A stretch of 64,000 bases of DNA. It comes from Oopsacas minuta. Lineage: Eukaryota > Porifera > Hexactinellida > Lyssacinosida > Leucopsacidae. This document shows positions 20,419-31,768 of the stretch, piece by piece. Where the stretch lies: NCBI GenBank assembly GCA_024704765.1, contig JAKMXF010000299.1, positions 496,001 to 560,000 on the forward strand, in the 5' to 3' direction. Numbering within the stretch: position 1 is the first letter of the stretch; the number at the start of each line of letters is the position of its first letter. A program made the translations under genes and the position numbers. The notes under the pieces are model-generated. The model did no database searches. It was not told where the DNA came from and saw only the letters and a list, made by a program, of their open reading frames with translations.

Positions 20419-21414
20419 CTAATTGGGTAATCCCTGCTTGAGACAGTATTTTTCTCCGTTAGCTGCAGTTAATATTGGATTGACTCTATAGTGCTCGTAC
20501 AGCTCTTGAAAAGTAGCAAAAACACGTGGGCCTATGCTATACTCACCCTTTTCGTTCTTTTCAATTTGAAAGTGCTTAATTCTGTCAGGTGCCATTACAC
20601 TGAGAGAGTAGCAACCCTCTCTGGTGGCTTCTCTAACTACAAAGTCTCCATGAGCTGCTCGACTCCTCAGCATGGTCTCAGCCTGTACACGCTGTATTCT
20701 GTGATAGAAAGGGAGTGTCACAATGTCCTGGTCTCCGGTGGGAGGGGACTCAGGCTTACCTGGGGGCAAGGGAGCACAAACAGGGGAAGAATTCTCTAAG
20801 GTTTGGACGTAATTATACGGAATCAAACCAACAGATCCATTAGCTTTCATTGCCTCCCACCATTCAGGATCTAGCTGAGGTTTATCGATAATATCCATTA
20901 CTTCTCCTGGTACGAAGCTTAGCTCATCAGGATTACCCGAATCGAAATTATACTTAGCCTTTACTCCGTGAATAAAATATTTCTCATTACAAGGTGAAGC
21001 TGCATCTGGAACGATCTGTTTGACAAAATTATTCGGAAACCAACCGTTTTTATTGGCTAAACTACCATACCACCAGCCGTCATCCGCTCGGTCTAAAATT
21101 CTGATTTTGTCTCGCACATTTAAAGTCAGTTCATCATCTAGTTTAGCCGTATAAGGGAAGATTGCAATAGCGTATGTTTCCCCAGAGGTTTCTCCATTCT
21201 GTGCGTTAACTTTAGGACCTCTGTATCTGGAGAAGAAAGTAGCAGGTGCAGAGCCAATCGAATTATTATCCGATTTCATTATCCACCAATCACCGTCAGA
21301 TCTAATAAGTTGGAAGAGTTCGTTCTTTTGGAATGACAGCTCTCCAGCGTTGCTAGACTTGTAGTCATGTAGACTAGTGTACCAGCTGCCAACCATAGGA
21401 GATTGATCTGACAT
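20419..21414 (-). CDS. NCK: NCK adaptor protein (three SH3 domains and one SH2)
   Basis: 331 aa, single exon (vertebrate NCK is about 377 aa). NCK links phosphotyrosine sites on receptors and scaffolds to actin regulators such as N-WASP and PAK in the cytosol. SH3-1 at about 10-64 (SLHDYKSSNAGELSFQKNE, DGDWW), SH3-2 at about 82-137 (AIFPYTAKLDDELTLNVRDK, DDGWWYGSL, GWFPNNFV), SH3-3 at about 150-208 (KAKYNFDSGNPDELSFVPGE, GLIPYNYV), a proline-rich linker, and a C-terminal SH2 at about 233-328 (PFYHRIQR, DFVVREA as the FLVRES-type strand with the key Arg, HFQIEK). Domain order and linker length match NCK rather than GRB2 or CRK. Confidence 0.95.
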   Translation of the reverse strand: MSDQSPMVGSWYTSLHDYKSSNAGELSFQKNELFQLIRSDGDWWIMKSDNNSIGSAPATFFSRYRGPKVNAQNGETSGETYAIAIFPYTAKLDDELTLNVRDKIRILDRADDGWWYGSLANKNGWFPNNFVKQIVPDAASPCNEKYFIHGVKAKYNFDSGNPDELSFVPGEVMDIIDKPQLDPEWWEAMKANGSVGLIPYNYVQTLENSSPVCAPLPPGKPESPPTGDQDIVTLPFYHRIQRVQAETMLRSRAAHGDFVVREATREGCYSLSVMAPDRIKHFQIEKNEKGEYSIGPRVFATFQELYEHYRVNPILTAANGEKYCLKQGLPN

Positions 21415-21885
21415 TATAACTATTTATAATTTTATCTAATTGCTGGATGAAATTTAAAAGGAATTCAAAAGTTTTTGCTGTACATACCAAGAATGAATTT
21501 GCTGTACTTTCCCAGTGAATTACAATATACACTAAGTAGTTATTGTCAGATTAAAGGAACATGATATTTGAGTAGCTACAGTTTGGATAATAAAGTGTTA
21601 AATTAAATGCAATACCAGCACTACATGTTCTGAATGACAGATGGCATAAAGTTTAGGTCCTGCAGATGAAAGGTAGATAGACTTAACGTGTAGGTAGAGC
21701 ATACAAAATTAAAGAACATATCCATAGGTGTCGTTACCTGGAAAAGGTTACGATATCCATGAACATAGTCTAATACTTGAGGAATTATTTAGCTTACATC
21801 AAGTTTAAGAATCAAAAATGAATAGTTCTAGAACAATATCAAATTATAAGAATTCTCATCTCCCTAATCAAACTAAAAATTATTT
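21415..21885. other. Intergenic, no feature seen
   Basis: AT-rich spacer holding the NCK promoter side and the BPNT1 3' end. No repeat or short gene is supportable. Confidence 0.3.
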
Positions 21886-24800
21886 CTATTTCATCGCTTC
21901 GTACCGTTTGAGGTGATTCGTTGATTCTGGTGGTATTCTACTTAAACACCATTTATGGAAATCAGGACTGGGCGTGGCCAAATATCCGCCCCACAGAATA
22001 CAACTCTCTTCTGTCTTTCCCCCTAAACTATATCTGAACGGTTCACCAAACAGATTCGTTACTCTAGCCCCGATACATTGGAAGATTGCATCCATAGCGC
22101 ATGCATCCCAGAATTTCATTTTAGGTTCATTATAAATATAAATGTCTCCCAGTCCCTCTGCTACCCACAGTGCTTTGATGCCAGCTCCTCCTAGACGTTT
22201 CTTCTCTGTAGGATCTATAATATAGTATATGTATAAGATCCGGGTTATCGGAGATCTAGGAACGGATTGTGATCAGATCATTGTGATTACAATAATTATA
22301 TTATTATAATTATCAACATTTTACTTAAATTCCGGCGAGATTTTTCTATACACTTTTTAGTGTTGAAAGGTCATTTTTGTCAAATTAGTGAAATGACATT
22401 TTTATTCTGAGGGGAACAAAGTTTTGTATTAGCCAATGAGACTTTGAAAAAACCTGGTTTAGATGAATAATTAGTATGTACCCAATCTTGATTCGTAACT
22501 TTACGTATCTTCAGACGAATATTTTGGAATAAAAATTTTTCCTCTATGTGAGTTAACTAGTAGTTATTTCGTTCAGTTTGGCAGCAATTATTTATTTTGG
22601 TGAAAATTTAATCTCTTTCAACATAAGGTGGCAAAGAGCGTCCAATCATTATTTTACATAATTTCCACTTTTTAAGGAACTTTCCTAAATAGCGTGATTA
22701 AAATGTGTGAAGAAAGCTACATTATGAAGTTTTGTTTTTCGACAACTTTATGTGAGATATTTATAATCAGCAAATTTACCAATAATTAATTATTCAGCTT
22801 ACTTATATTTCGGCGAGAATTTTTATAGTAAATAAACCCACAAAATTTTGTATCATGAATCTAGATAGAGGCATCCAACTTGTACTGGACCAAAAATGAC
22901 GTAATATTTTGGTCATATGACCAAAGACTTAGAAATTCTGAACTAAACAGTATTTCAGTATAAGTACGAGTAGAAATAGTATACATTTTACAATTTTATG
23001 TGAACTAACCCATTAAGTCAGCAAGCTTCTGAGTAGATGGAGTAAGATGACTTCTTGAAAGAAGCATTATTCTGTTCTTCTCAGGATCTGACGGTGGTCT
23101 CTGTTTCAAACCAAACACACCAAATCCTACAAGAGCCCAGACAGTACGTCCCTCTTTCTGAGAAGGAGCGAATGGCTGATGTAATACTCCTGCTACGGCT
23201 TTATCTTTAACACACATACCTGTGGAGTAGTCAGATAGTTACTACTAAATAATTCCATGATACATTCGATGATAAATTGGTCCATCAGTTAATTGATTTA
23301 TTTCATTTAATCTGCCAAATAATTGTATTTTATAACCTCTCAATGGTATCCAAACTATCATAACGAGTTACACAAAATGACAAAGATAAGAATGTACAGT
23401 ATATAAATATATCCAATTTTCGTACTCAACGTTGCCTCTAAGTACTATAATTGAACAAAATTATTCTCGTATTTACATAAACACAAGAGCCGTAATGGAG
23501 TTTTTGATGGTTTGATTGTCATTCATATGTACTTGTGTTATTAGAAAACATGTTACATATAAGCAATATATTTCATTGAGAATATTTGAAATGTTTTCTC
23601 AAATATGTAAATTTGAAACCAATTTCAAAATTCCTATTTGTTTTCTCATTATCTCTACGAACATAGTGTATTACAGACTAACCAATAAGTACAGATACAT
23701 ATTCTAGGAGATTCTCTGTAAACTCTCTAGTTCCGTCAAGCGGGTCTACAAATACTGTTATGTCCTCCTCTTTGAGAGAAGACCACTCTACTGGACATTT
23801 AGCTTGCAGGATTTCTTCGTCTAACTGTGTGACTATGTCATCTGGAGATCCTCCAAGTCCTTCCTCTCCGATAATATTCAACTTAGGAAATAGAGCAGAT
23901 AGACTACCTATTATACACCTGTAGAGGAAAGTTAATTACAGTAATGCCAATATAGGATTGAAATTATAAAGAATAAGAGTAACATTCGTATATTCAGCAA
24001 AGCAAAAATATGCAAATGTTGCAAAAAGCGAAATAATATAATAACATCAACTAGCAACTACGCTACGCATGTAGAATTTTTGCATAGCAAAAAATATGTA
24101 TACAGGGAATGAAGCAGATTTGATCTAGCTTCTCATAGCATAACACTTAGATGACATTCTAATTTTCACATGCCTAGAGTATACATTAGCTTATAATATA
24201 GAACATACATTTTGCGCGTCTAGATATATATAATAGCTGGAATTCATGCCCTGGATGCGAGCAGCATATGCCTGGATAAATCCCTGGAATAGAAAATATA
24301 CATACACATGACTGAATGCAAATAACCAAAATAAAAAAGTGACTACAGTTTTAATAGCTAAATAGAGCATTAGTAAGGAATCTCAGGAATTAAATAGAAA
24401 GCCTCTAAACAGCTCAATACAAACATCTCCGTGTAGAATCCACAAATAAACCATACATGATAATAGTTAATGAATTAAATTACAGAATTTAAAACCAAAA
24501 GAAGAATTCTTTCCTATCCACAATAGTTAGTAAAGAGAATAGGAAAGGACTCAGAATTAGATTATCATGCTGTGTAGTAATACATTCTAAAAGGGAAGTT
24601 AAAGATACTCCGACTAATGTTCTCACTAAGCGATGAGGACGGACTTTCAGGGAGAATGGAATAATACCTATATCTAGCTTTGTTATAAGGAAGATAGCAG
24701 TAGTAGTAGCGATAAAACCGATTATAAAACCTTCAACACTCTTCCCGTTATTAAACCATCTTCTATGACCAAAATGCTTACCAAAAATAGCAGCGAATGT

Positions 24801-27800
24801 GTCCAAAACTCCAAGTGACAATACGCCTGCATATACAAACAGTCTAAAACCTCTGTGAACTGGTAGTAGCCAGCAGGGTAGAGATAACCCCAGTATCAAA
24901 TAAATATGGTTAATGTACAACCCTGTATCTTGTGCAGAATTGGACCCACTTAACTCTTGCATAAATGTGTGAATTTTCGCACTGTATGGTCCAATTCGCA
25001 GATTATGATACAACTCGAGTAATATCAAACAACAAACAACAACAGAAGAAGCGAGAGATATCGTATCGAGATCGTATAGCAAAGCTGGTGTATAGATAAA
25101 CACGGCTAAAACATGAAAAACCTTCCTCCTGGTGACAATATCTATCCTTGAATAGTTAATCAAATAAACTCCAATTAGAACTGATAGAAGAGTCAGTGCA
25201 CCCATGTAACCTACTATTATAATGCGAGTAGTATTATTGAATAGGAATTTATCCCAAAACCAATATACAGGATTCATGCCGAGGAAACTAGCAAGCATAG
25301 GTGCTCCTATAAAGAGAATTGAAATTAGCAGACTTGAAAGTGCGAAAAGTCGCAATGATCTACTATCAGATCCGTGCCTGAGAGTATACCAAACAGGTGA
25401 TAGCGTAACTATGAAGAGGATAGTAAAAGCGAGGAAAATCTGAACACAAATAGAAACTTGAGATTTGTATATATTCATAAATGAGGGTTGTGTCATAATA
25501 TTATACTTATGTAGAACCATGGATATGGAATCGAACAGAAGAATACCGATTGATTCTGCGATTATTATCACCTCGCCAGCTGTGAATGTGTAAGGAAAGC
25601 TATCTATTAACACAACCAAACTGATGGTACACAAAACAAGTAGAGAAACCATGGATAAAAACCCTTCTTTGATAGGAAACACATTATACGTCAACAATGT
25701 TAATACAGCAACACTGATTATAACTAGCGTAATGTTATTCGGTGGTCTTGACATACGATGTATTACAGTGTATATCAATACTACAAGACCGAATAATGAC
25801 ATTGCTAAGAGATAGAACTGTAGGTAAGATATGTAGCGTTTATTAATCACAGTTGAAGGTTCATATGAAGCATTCTGTATTAGTGCTGTGAATACCAGAG
25901 GTACTAGCATCATACCGTAATGTAGGCCTGATGATGCCTTAGGCCGCAGCTGCATTTCTTTCACATAATTAATGAACATTTCAAGCCAGGTAGAGAATAC
26001 AATAGAAACCACCACTACTGCACCTGGTGCGAACTGGTATATTAAATCATCAGGAGAGTCTGGCGATATAGCTAAACTGAGTAGTACTATTGATAGGCCT
26101 ACTATTCTGAGTTCTAAGGTGGGATAGAAGAGGTCTTTTATGGTGCGGATTGCTTTGTATTTGAGGGAGTTAGGATTAGGACCTGGTTCAGTTTGTGTAG
26201 ACATTACTGCTAATTTAGAAAATAAGATATAATTAATTAGAAGAAGTAAATAGAGAATAGTGAATTAATACATATACGTACATGAAACTTAAATTTCAAA
26301 TATTGATCCTATTTGTTTCTATTAAGTAATTTTCATTTACTTGTGTCGGCGAGAACTCCTATGTAATCTCAGTGTTTACGTAGTAGTAATTAACTTGATC
26401 ATGGGCGTAAACTTGGAGTAATCCCATGAGGGTATGGGGGTGGCAGTCCAATTCCTTAGGTGTTGTGCAGCTTCAAGGTGCATCGCCCACGGGTGATCAT
26501 GGTGGGGCTGGTACCCCCCCCCCCCATTCATAAAGTTTATGTCTATGAACTTGCTTATTATGTATCGAGTTATATCCTAAGCAATTATATATAACTTATG
26601 ACTCAAAGTGACCTGAAAGAGCAAAGTTAGAAAATGCAACCACAAGTGATATTCAATTAGAAAGCCTACATAATTCATTTCTTATCTTACTTCATTATTG
26701 AAACATATTTTACTAGTAAATGGCTAGATCCTCTAATCGAAGATTATTCACAGAATATAGACAGCTGTTTGAGAACTGTCCAGATGGAATCGTGGCGGGA
26801 CCAAAGACAGAAGACAATTTTCTAGAATGGGAGGCACTAATCGCCGGACCAGAAGGGACACCGTTTGAATTTGGCGTGTTCGTAACGGAGCTAAAGTTTC
26901 CGGCAGATTACCCTATGAGTCCTCCTAAGATGAGATTTCTATCTGACATGTTTCACCCTAATGTATACCCAGATGGTAGAGTGTGTATCAGCATCCTACA
27001 CGCGCCAGGAGAAGATCCTACTGGATATGAATCAAGTCATGAGAGGTGGAGTCCAATATTATCTGTGGAAAAGATTCTAATCTCTGTTATGAGCATGTTA
27101 GCTGAGCCTAATGTTGAGAGCGGAGCAAACATAGACGCGTGTAAAATGTGGCGAGAGAATAGAGACGAATTCAACAAGATAGCACATAATTTAGTCAAGA
27201 AGTCGCTATGTATTATGTAGTGTGATGGAGTATTATATGCCTATTGATTGAGAACATCAAATGGATTGATAATGTATTGAAATTAATAATAGAATTATGA
27301 GAATGATGGTAAAACTTGGCCACGACCGGCCGGATTATCCAGTAGGCTCTAGATTAGAGGTATAGTACCCATGGCCTACAAAATTTAACAAAATGAATTT
27401 AATAATAAACCAAAAGCATTAGTCATCTAACATCTAATCAATATATAGTGAAACCTGCATGATAATCTGACACCTGTATAATCCTACAGAATTCCATATC
27501 CGGACGAGTGTCGGTTTATGCAGCATGCATGTTCCACTGTATGTAAGTACAGTGGTTGTAGCTTATAAGGACACCATTTGGGAGTAGCAAAATATGTTCT
27601 TATAGCCGGTCTGAATTATACAAGAGGATATGAGAACCGAATCCCTAGGATGCTTGTTGTACCCGAATAACTCACTGTACACGTACTGTATTAATCTGAA
27701 TTATTGCTATGAATTAATCAACGTTTATGATGTACACTACGATATAACAGGGGCGATATGGATGTTAAAGTGGCCTCGTTAAATCATAGCAGCTCTACGA

Positions 27801-29473
27801 AAGTGCTCTGGTTGAAATCTCACTTACCATATAAACAGTACTAACAGCACCAAAATCGTTCCGGTTAAAACCGGACCAACTGGACCAGTAGTTCCGGCGC
27901 TGTATGATACAGACAACATGTTGATATTTATGAACAGTTTTGATAAAACACGGAATATGACTGAACTAAATAGAGGAACCAATAACAAAATGTTCAACGA
28001 ATCAAATGTATATTCGTAGTACAAATCATTTGCAGTCTCACATCGGAGATAATGGATCAGCAGCTTCCCAAAATTACCCAGAACATGGTGGCCATGCCAT
28101 GGATATATCATCTCGCAATAGTCAGAACCGCTAAAATTATTGAAACTTTCGAAAATAGAATTTCAGCACTGTGACTCTTATCCATTGTGTCTGATTGTGT
28201 GTGAGTTCTCCGTTCCATAGGGGCACATACAATAGTCAGAATTTCGAAGTTGTCATTAGTCAGAATCGATTATTTCTTATAAATATGTATTTTTTAAGGA
28301 CGTCATCATATATTTGACGAAAAAAGAGAACGGAAATTCACATTATAGCCAGTTGATACGCCATAGACTCCGTTTAAGAGGGATCACCATTCAACAGTTA
28401 AGCTTGGGCAATGAGCTAATCAGGTCACTTGGCCAGAAAGAGAATCATGTAAATAGCGTAACCTCGGCTAATCGCGCTAACACCTTTATCCCGCTTAATC
28501 AGGTAATATGACTAGCCCCGAAGTGACTCTATAAGCAGAGTCAACAGTACTTCCAATCAGAACACAGATTGAGAACAATATATAGTAAATAATCAAATCA
28601 TGAATTAGAAGTATTTCTGGCCTAATAACGTAGGTATAACAAGGATCTGTGGCATGGAGCAAGGATTACTGTCACGAATTGAAAGAGAGCTAAATTCAAA
28701 TCTATTATGAGGAATATTACCTGAAAGTCCAGAACACTTTTGAACAGCTTGAAATATCATGCTCGTTTACAGAGGCGGCGGATATTGAAGCTCATTAAAA
28801 TTTTCCAAACATAAAATAGTGTATGAAAGGATGAATGGCTGCTATGTTACAGAGCCAGCGATACTAAAGTCACAGAGGTAGCCAGGAGAGCAGTGTTCTC
28901 CAGAGTATTATCCAGGCTTACGCGGCGCGCCTACAGACGGATACGTTTCAGCAAATATATTCTAGGTGTTCGAAAATTTGACCAAAACTCCTATATATTG
29001 TAATACAAAATGTATTATATAGGCGTTATAAAAAGAAATAGAATGCAGTTTTAGGCTAGGCAGTGAGATACAGAATGATTTCCGAGGAGTACAACCAAAA
29101 ATTCTGGGGGTACAGCCAATACTTAAAGTGCTAAAATATTAAAGCCAAATTTCAGGGGGTAAAGTCTAAAAATGAGAAATTCAGTGGTTACCACTTACCA
29201 CCAGGATTCCTTAGAGGGAACACTGCAAGTACCAAGCAAAAATAGCAATTTATGGACAGGTTTAATACATTAAAGAATTGACATAATATTACACTATGTG
29301 ACAAACCCTTCAGATCTCCTGTCAGCTATGGTTTGAGGATCGTCTACTCCTTTCTCTACGACATCAAGCTTCCCTCCAGAATGTACTTCTCTGATAATAC
29401 AGCCTGCTTTCCTTGCTGCCTGCACACTCAGTGCTAACACTCTAACTAAGACAGGTATCTCAGCAGATGCCAT
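21886..29473 (-). CDS. BPNT1: 3'(2'),5'-bisphosphate nucleotidase 1, four exons, host of two nested genes
   Basis: Exons (minus strand): 29473-29307, 23918-23683, 23219-23010, 22205-21886; all introns GT..AG, phases agree, total 933 nt = 310 aa (human 308). BPNT1 hydrolyses 3'-phosphoadenosine 5'-phosphate to AMP, is Mg2+-dependent and Li+-sensitive, and clears the by-product of sulfation in the cytosol. The joined exon 1/2 sequence reads QTIADRRSEG then CIIGSLSALFPKL. The metal site is visible: IIGEE in exon 2, VDPLDGTREFTE in exon 2, and the late WDACAMDAI in exon 4. Exon 1 carries the N-terminal helix (AARKAGCIIREV). Intron 1 is 5388 bp and contains DOLK and UBE2G2; the other introns are 463 and 804 bp. 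A hAT MITE lies just upstream of the start codon. Confidence 0.93.
24489..26204 (-). CDS. DOLK: Dolichol kinase, nested in BPNT1 intron 1
   Basis: 571 aa, single exon, ATG at 26204 (human 538 aa). DOLK uses CTP to phosphorylate dolichol in the ER membrane, supplying dolichyl phosphate for N-glycosylation, O- and C-mannosylation and GPI anchors. About fourteen hydrophobic segments fill the protein. The C-terminal CTP-binding region characteristic of dolichol kinases is present at about 455-500: VLSLGVLDTFAAIFGKHFGH followed by RRWFNNGKSVEGFIIGF. It lies on the same strand as its host gene BPNT1, between BPNT1 exons 1 and 2, and is back to back with UBE2G2 about 515 bp away, an arrangement that could share a promoter. 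Confidence 0.92.
   Translation of the reverse strand: MSTQTEPGPNPNSLKYKAIRTIKDLFYPTLELRIVGLSIVLLSLAISPDSPDDLIYQFAPGAVVVVSIVFSTWLEMFINYVKEMQLRPKASSGLHYGMMLVPLVFTALIQNASYEPSTVINKRYISYLQFYLLAMSLFGLVVLIYTVIHRMSRPPNNITLVIISVAVLTLLTYNVFPIKEGFLSMVSLLVLCTISLVVLIDSFPYTFTAGEVIIIAESIGILLFDSISMVLHKYNIMTQPSFMNIYKSQVSICVQIFLAFTILFIVTLSPVWYTLRHGSDSRSLRLFALSSLLISILFIGAPMLASFLGMNPVYWFWDKFLFNNTTRIIIVGYMGALTLLSVLIGVYLINYSRIDIVTRRKVFHVLAVFIYTPALLYDLDTISLASSVVVCCLILLELYHNLRIGPYSAKIHTFMQELSGSNSAQDTGLYINHIYLILGLSLPCWLLPVHRGFRLFVYAGVLSLGVLDTFAAIFGKHFGHRRWFNNGKSVEGFIIGFIATTTAIFLITKLDIGIIPFSLKVRPHRLVRTLVGVSLTSLLECITTQHDNLILSPFLFSLLTIVDRKEFFFWF
26403..26559. repeat. Probable short inverted-repeat element between DOLK and UBE2G2
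   Basis: GGGCGTAAACTTGGAGTAA on the left mirrors AAAGTTTATGTCTATG on the right. A C-rich run sits just inside the right arm and G-rich stretches near the left. Similar AACTTG strings flank it, but no exact duplication is clear. It lies in the shared upstream region of the two nested genes. Confidence 0.4.
26720..27220 (+). CDS. UBE2G2: Ubiquitin-conjugating enzyme E2 G2, nested in BPNT1 intron 1 on the opposite strand
   Basis: 166 aa, single exon (human 165). UBE2G2 is the E2 of ER-associated degradation, working with gp78 and HRD1-type E3 ligases and making K48 chains. The HPN motif (MFHPNVYPDGR) and the active-site Cys in GRVCISILHAPGEDP are present, and the acidic insertion after the active site (PGEDPTGYESSHERWSP) is the hallmark of the G2/R1/7 group. 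The N-terminal helix and the PPKMRFLSDMFHPN loop are complete. The gene diverges from DOLK. Position inside the intron of a gene on the other strand means its transcript is antisense to the BPNT1 primary transcript. Confidence 0.95.
   Translation: MARSSNRRLFTEYRQLFENCPDGIVAGPKTEDNFLEWEALIAGPEGTPFEFGVFVTELKFPADYPMSPPKMRFLSDMFHPNVYPDGRVCISILHAPGEDPTGYESSHERWSPILSVEKILISVMSMLAEPNVESGANIDACKMWRENRDEFNKIAHNLVKKSLCIM
27446..27539. mobile_element. Short TA-flanked MITE (94 bp)
   Basis: Left end TAGTGAAACCTGCAT and right end ATGCATGTTCCACTG are imperfect inverted repeats, with TA on each side (27444-27445, 27540-27541). Located in BPNT1 intron 1. Confidence 0.6.
27542..29306. other. Rest of BPNT1 intron 1; one repeat-like block at about 28330-28560
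   Basis: No exon is supportable. The block about 28355-28553 begins ATAGACTCCGTTTAAGAGGG and ends GACTCTATAAGCAGAGTC, echoing the ends of the MITE at 60456-60600, so it is probably a longer relative. Confidence 0.4.
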
Positions 29474-29570
29474 ATTCTGGTAATATAACTCTGTAAGAAT
29501 AGAATATGTAATACCGTGAACGGTTATACTAAAATGACGAATATTAATGAGTGTGACCATGGGCGTAGTG

Positions 29571-30089
29571 CAGGGCCGGCGACAGGGGGGGGGGTAGCTT
29601 GGGGTAAAACCGGGGGGCCCGGGGTAAATAGGGGCCCCAGGTCGGCATGTGATAGTTTCTTTAGGATTTAAGATATTCATTGTGTCTTGTATGTACATGT
29701 AAGCTTGTATCACAATATAAATTCCTTTGTTTCACTAATAGAATAATTGCTTTTATCAATGTAGCACTTAACAAACAAAGGATTCTGTCATTAATGGTAG
29801 TCATTAATATATTCCATTATTTGAAACCTTATTAGTCATCTATTTCCTTCAACACTAAAATATAGAATTATAGAAATTGTTCTATTTCAATTACTAAATA
29901 TTTCAATTTAAAGTCTATATCCTACGATCATAAATTTACTCAAATTTCAGGATAAGTTTCTAGTTGCAATATATTTTTGTCTAAGGTCACAGGTATTACA
30001 AAAAATTGAATTATTGTCAGAGCTAGGGTGATGGAGGGGCCCGCCAGAAATCTTGCTAGGGGGGCCCGTAAATTCTGTCGCCGGCCCTG
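29571..30089. mobile_element. hAT-type MITE (519 bp) with 8-bp target duplication GCGTAGTG
   Basis: The ends CAGGGCCGGCGACAG and CTGTCGCCGGCCCTG are perfect inverted repeats, with G/C-rich runs of GGGGCCC type just inside. Exact 8-bp repeats GCGTAGTG lie at 29563-29570 and 30090-30097. The interior is AT-rich and non-coding. It sits about 100 bp upstream of the BPNT1 start codon, inside the likely promoter or 5' UTR. Confidence 0.92.
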
Positions 30090-30097
30090 GCGTAGTG

Positions 30098-31442
30098 TAG
30101 GGGGTTTAATCCCCAAAATTCTTATTATGTCCTCCAAAATTGTTGAATATAATGATTATACTCAGGAATAGTGGAAAACTGAATAGATTTTGCATAGTTG
30201 TCAAGTCTCACGGATCCAAAGCAGTGAGACTAACGTATTTGATTACAATCTCACTTTAAAAATTTCGAGGGAAATTGAAATTATTACAATGATTAAAGAT
30301 ATGATAGTTAGTCTAACAGTGGTAAGAACGAGAGCGATGTACAATTATAAGAACTAGAGTATGTATTCAAATTAAGATCTATCAACTAATAATTGTATTT
30401 GAACTAATAACAGTCAATTAAAATCATTCCAACTAATGACAGGTATTGGGTAACCCCCCCAAAAATCAACTATATGTACTCCTTGTCGCATATTTCGATT
30501 ATGACACCATCTAAAGTACTTTTGCTGTACAATATCTATATTATATTATCTTGGAATTTGAATTCTTTACTTAATTCTCATGGATTTTGTTATGGGTGCG
30601 TGAGTTTGACTAATTATTCACCATGGGCGCCGAAACTCCCTTTTTTAGTGTTGACCTGATTGACTAGGATTTGTATACCCTCCTTGAATACCAGGGCTTT
30701 AACCTCCCTCACACCTAGGGATATAATCTTAGTGATTAAGAGAGATATCTGCTCCCAAACTACTATAGAAATATCCTCCCTGAATAAGGGGTGTATTCTC
30801 CCAAATCAGGGGAGGTGAGAACCCCCATGAAAAAACCAGGGGGTGTCAAACCTCCCTACAAGAGTTTACCCACTCAAACATTACAATCTGGGTATTAGCA
30901 GCGATGCCAATAATAGATATACAAGAGTGATATCTCCAAGCCCCCCTAACAATACGTTCTGGCTACGGGCCTGCCACATATTATTGTATGGTTAATGAAG
31001 GATTATTTAATATATATGATTATGTAAAATATGGGTGTTTGACGTAGACTGGAAATATATTGACGAGAAATGCCAACATCACACAAAGTATAACTCTAAA
31101 GAGAGTGAATCTTTAAGAAATTGATGATACATTCGAAATCAATTATGGTTCAGGTAGGGTAAGGGATATACGTATGCATGTGGAGGATACAGTGTTTCCA
31201 ACAAGTGATATGAAAGTCACTGATCAGTTGTTTGGAGTAGCCAATGAAGTGTCTAAGGTGTAGAATGGCTATGATGTGATTCTGGGTAGGTTTAGAAATA
31301 TAGAAGTTCGGGACATTATTGTGCAGTCTTAAGCCCACCGGTTGTAACATGGCAACATACACGGGGCAACAATGTCATATGGAATAAATTTGCCTTCGAA
31401 ATTAAAAAATTTGCACGCAATTTTGTTCGAAAATATAACATA
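30098..31442. other. Non-coding, no gene seen
   Basis: AT-rich with scattered CCCTCC and AACCCCC strings between about 30450 and 30950 that look like decayed repeat sequence. No bounded element could be defined. Confidence 0.3.
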
Positions 31443-31766
31443 CAATAGAACCTCCGAGATCCGGGCAGTGTGGGACCGGAGGGTGCCCAGATCTTAGAAT
31501 TTGCCCGGATCTGGGAAATATCATTAACTCTATGGTAGTTACAACCCATAATGTACAAATGAGTTCCCTTAGATATTCGAATTCTGTTATTAAGTTTACA
31601 TACTGTATGCAAATGTAATCCAGTATGAAATATAGTAACTGAAGTCAACGTTAGTTGAGGAGAATTATATGAAATGGTGAAATTCTTTTGGATTGATATA
31701 AAATAAGGGTGCCCGGTTGAGGGAGGTGCCCGTATCTTGGAGGTCCGGATCTCGGAGGTTCGACTG
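31443..31766. mobile_element. TA-flanked MITE (324 bp)
   Basis: Left CAATAGAACCTCCGAGATCC and right GGATCTCGGAGGTTCGACTG are inverted repeats flanked by TA (31441-31442 and 31767-31768). Each arm carries an additional TGCCC.. repeat inside. A lone right end of the same type (CAGATCTCAGAGGTTCTACTG) lies near 54085. Confidence 0.8.
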
Positions 31767-31768
31767 TA

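Noticed and set aside
27824..28111. 95-residue minus-strand frame with a hydrophobic end
   Set aside because: It lies in BPNT1 intron 1, has no recognisable domain, and the hydrophobic stretch may be chance in AT-rich DNA. Not enough to call a third nested gene.
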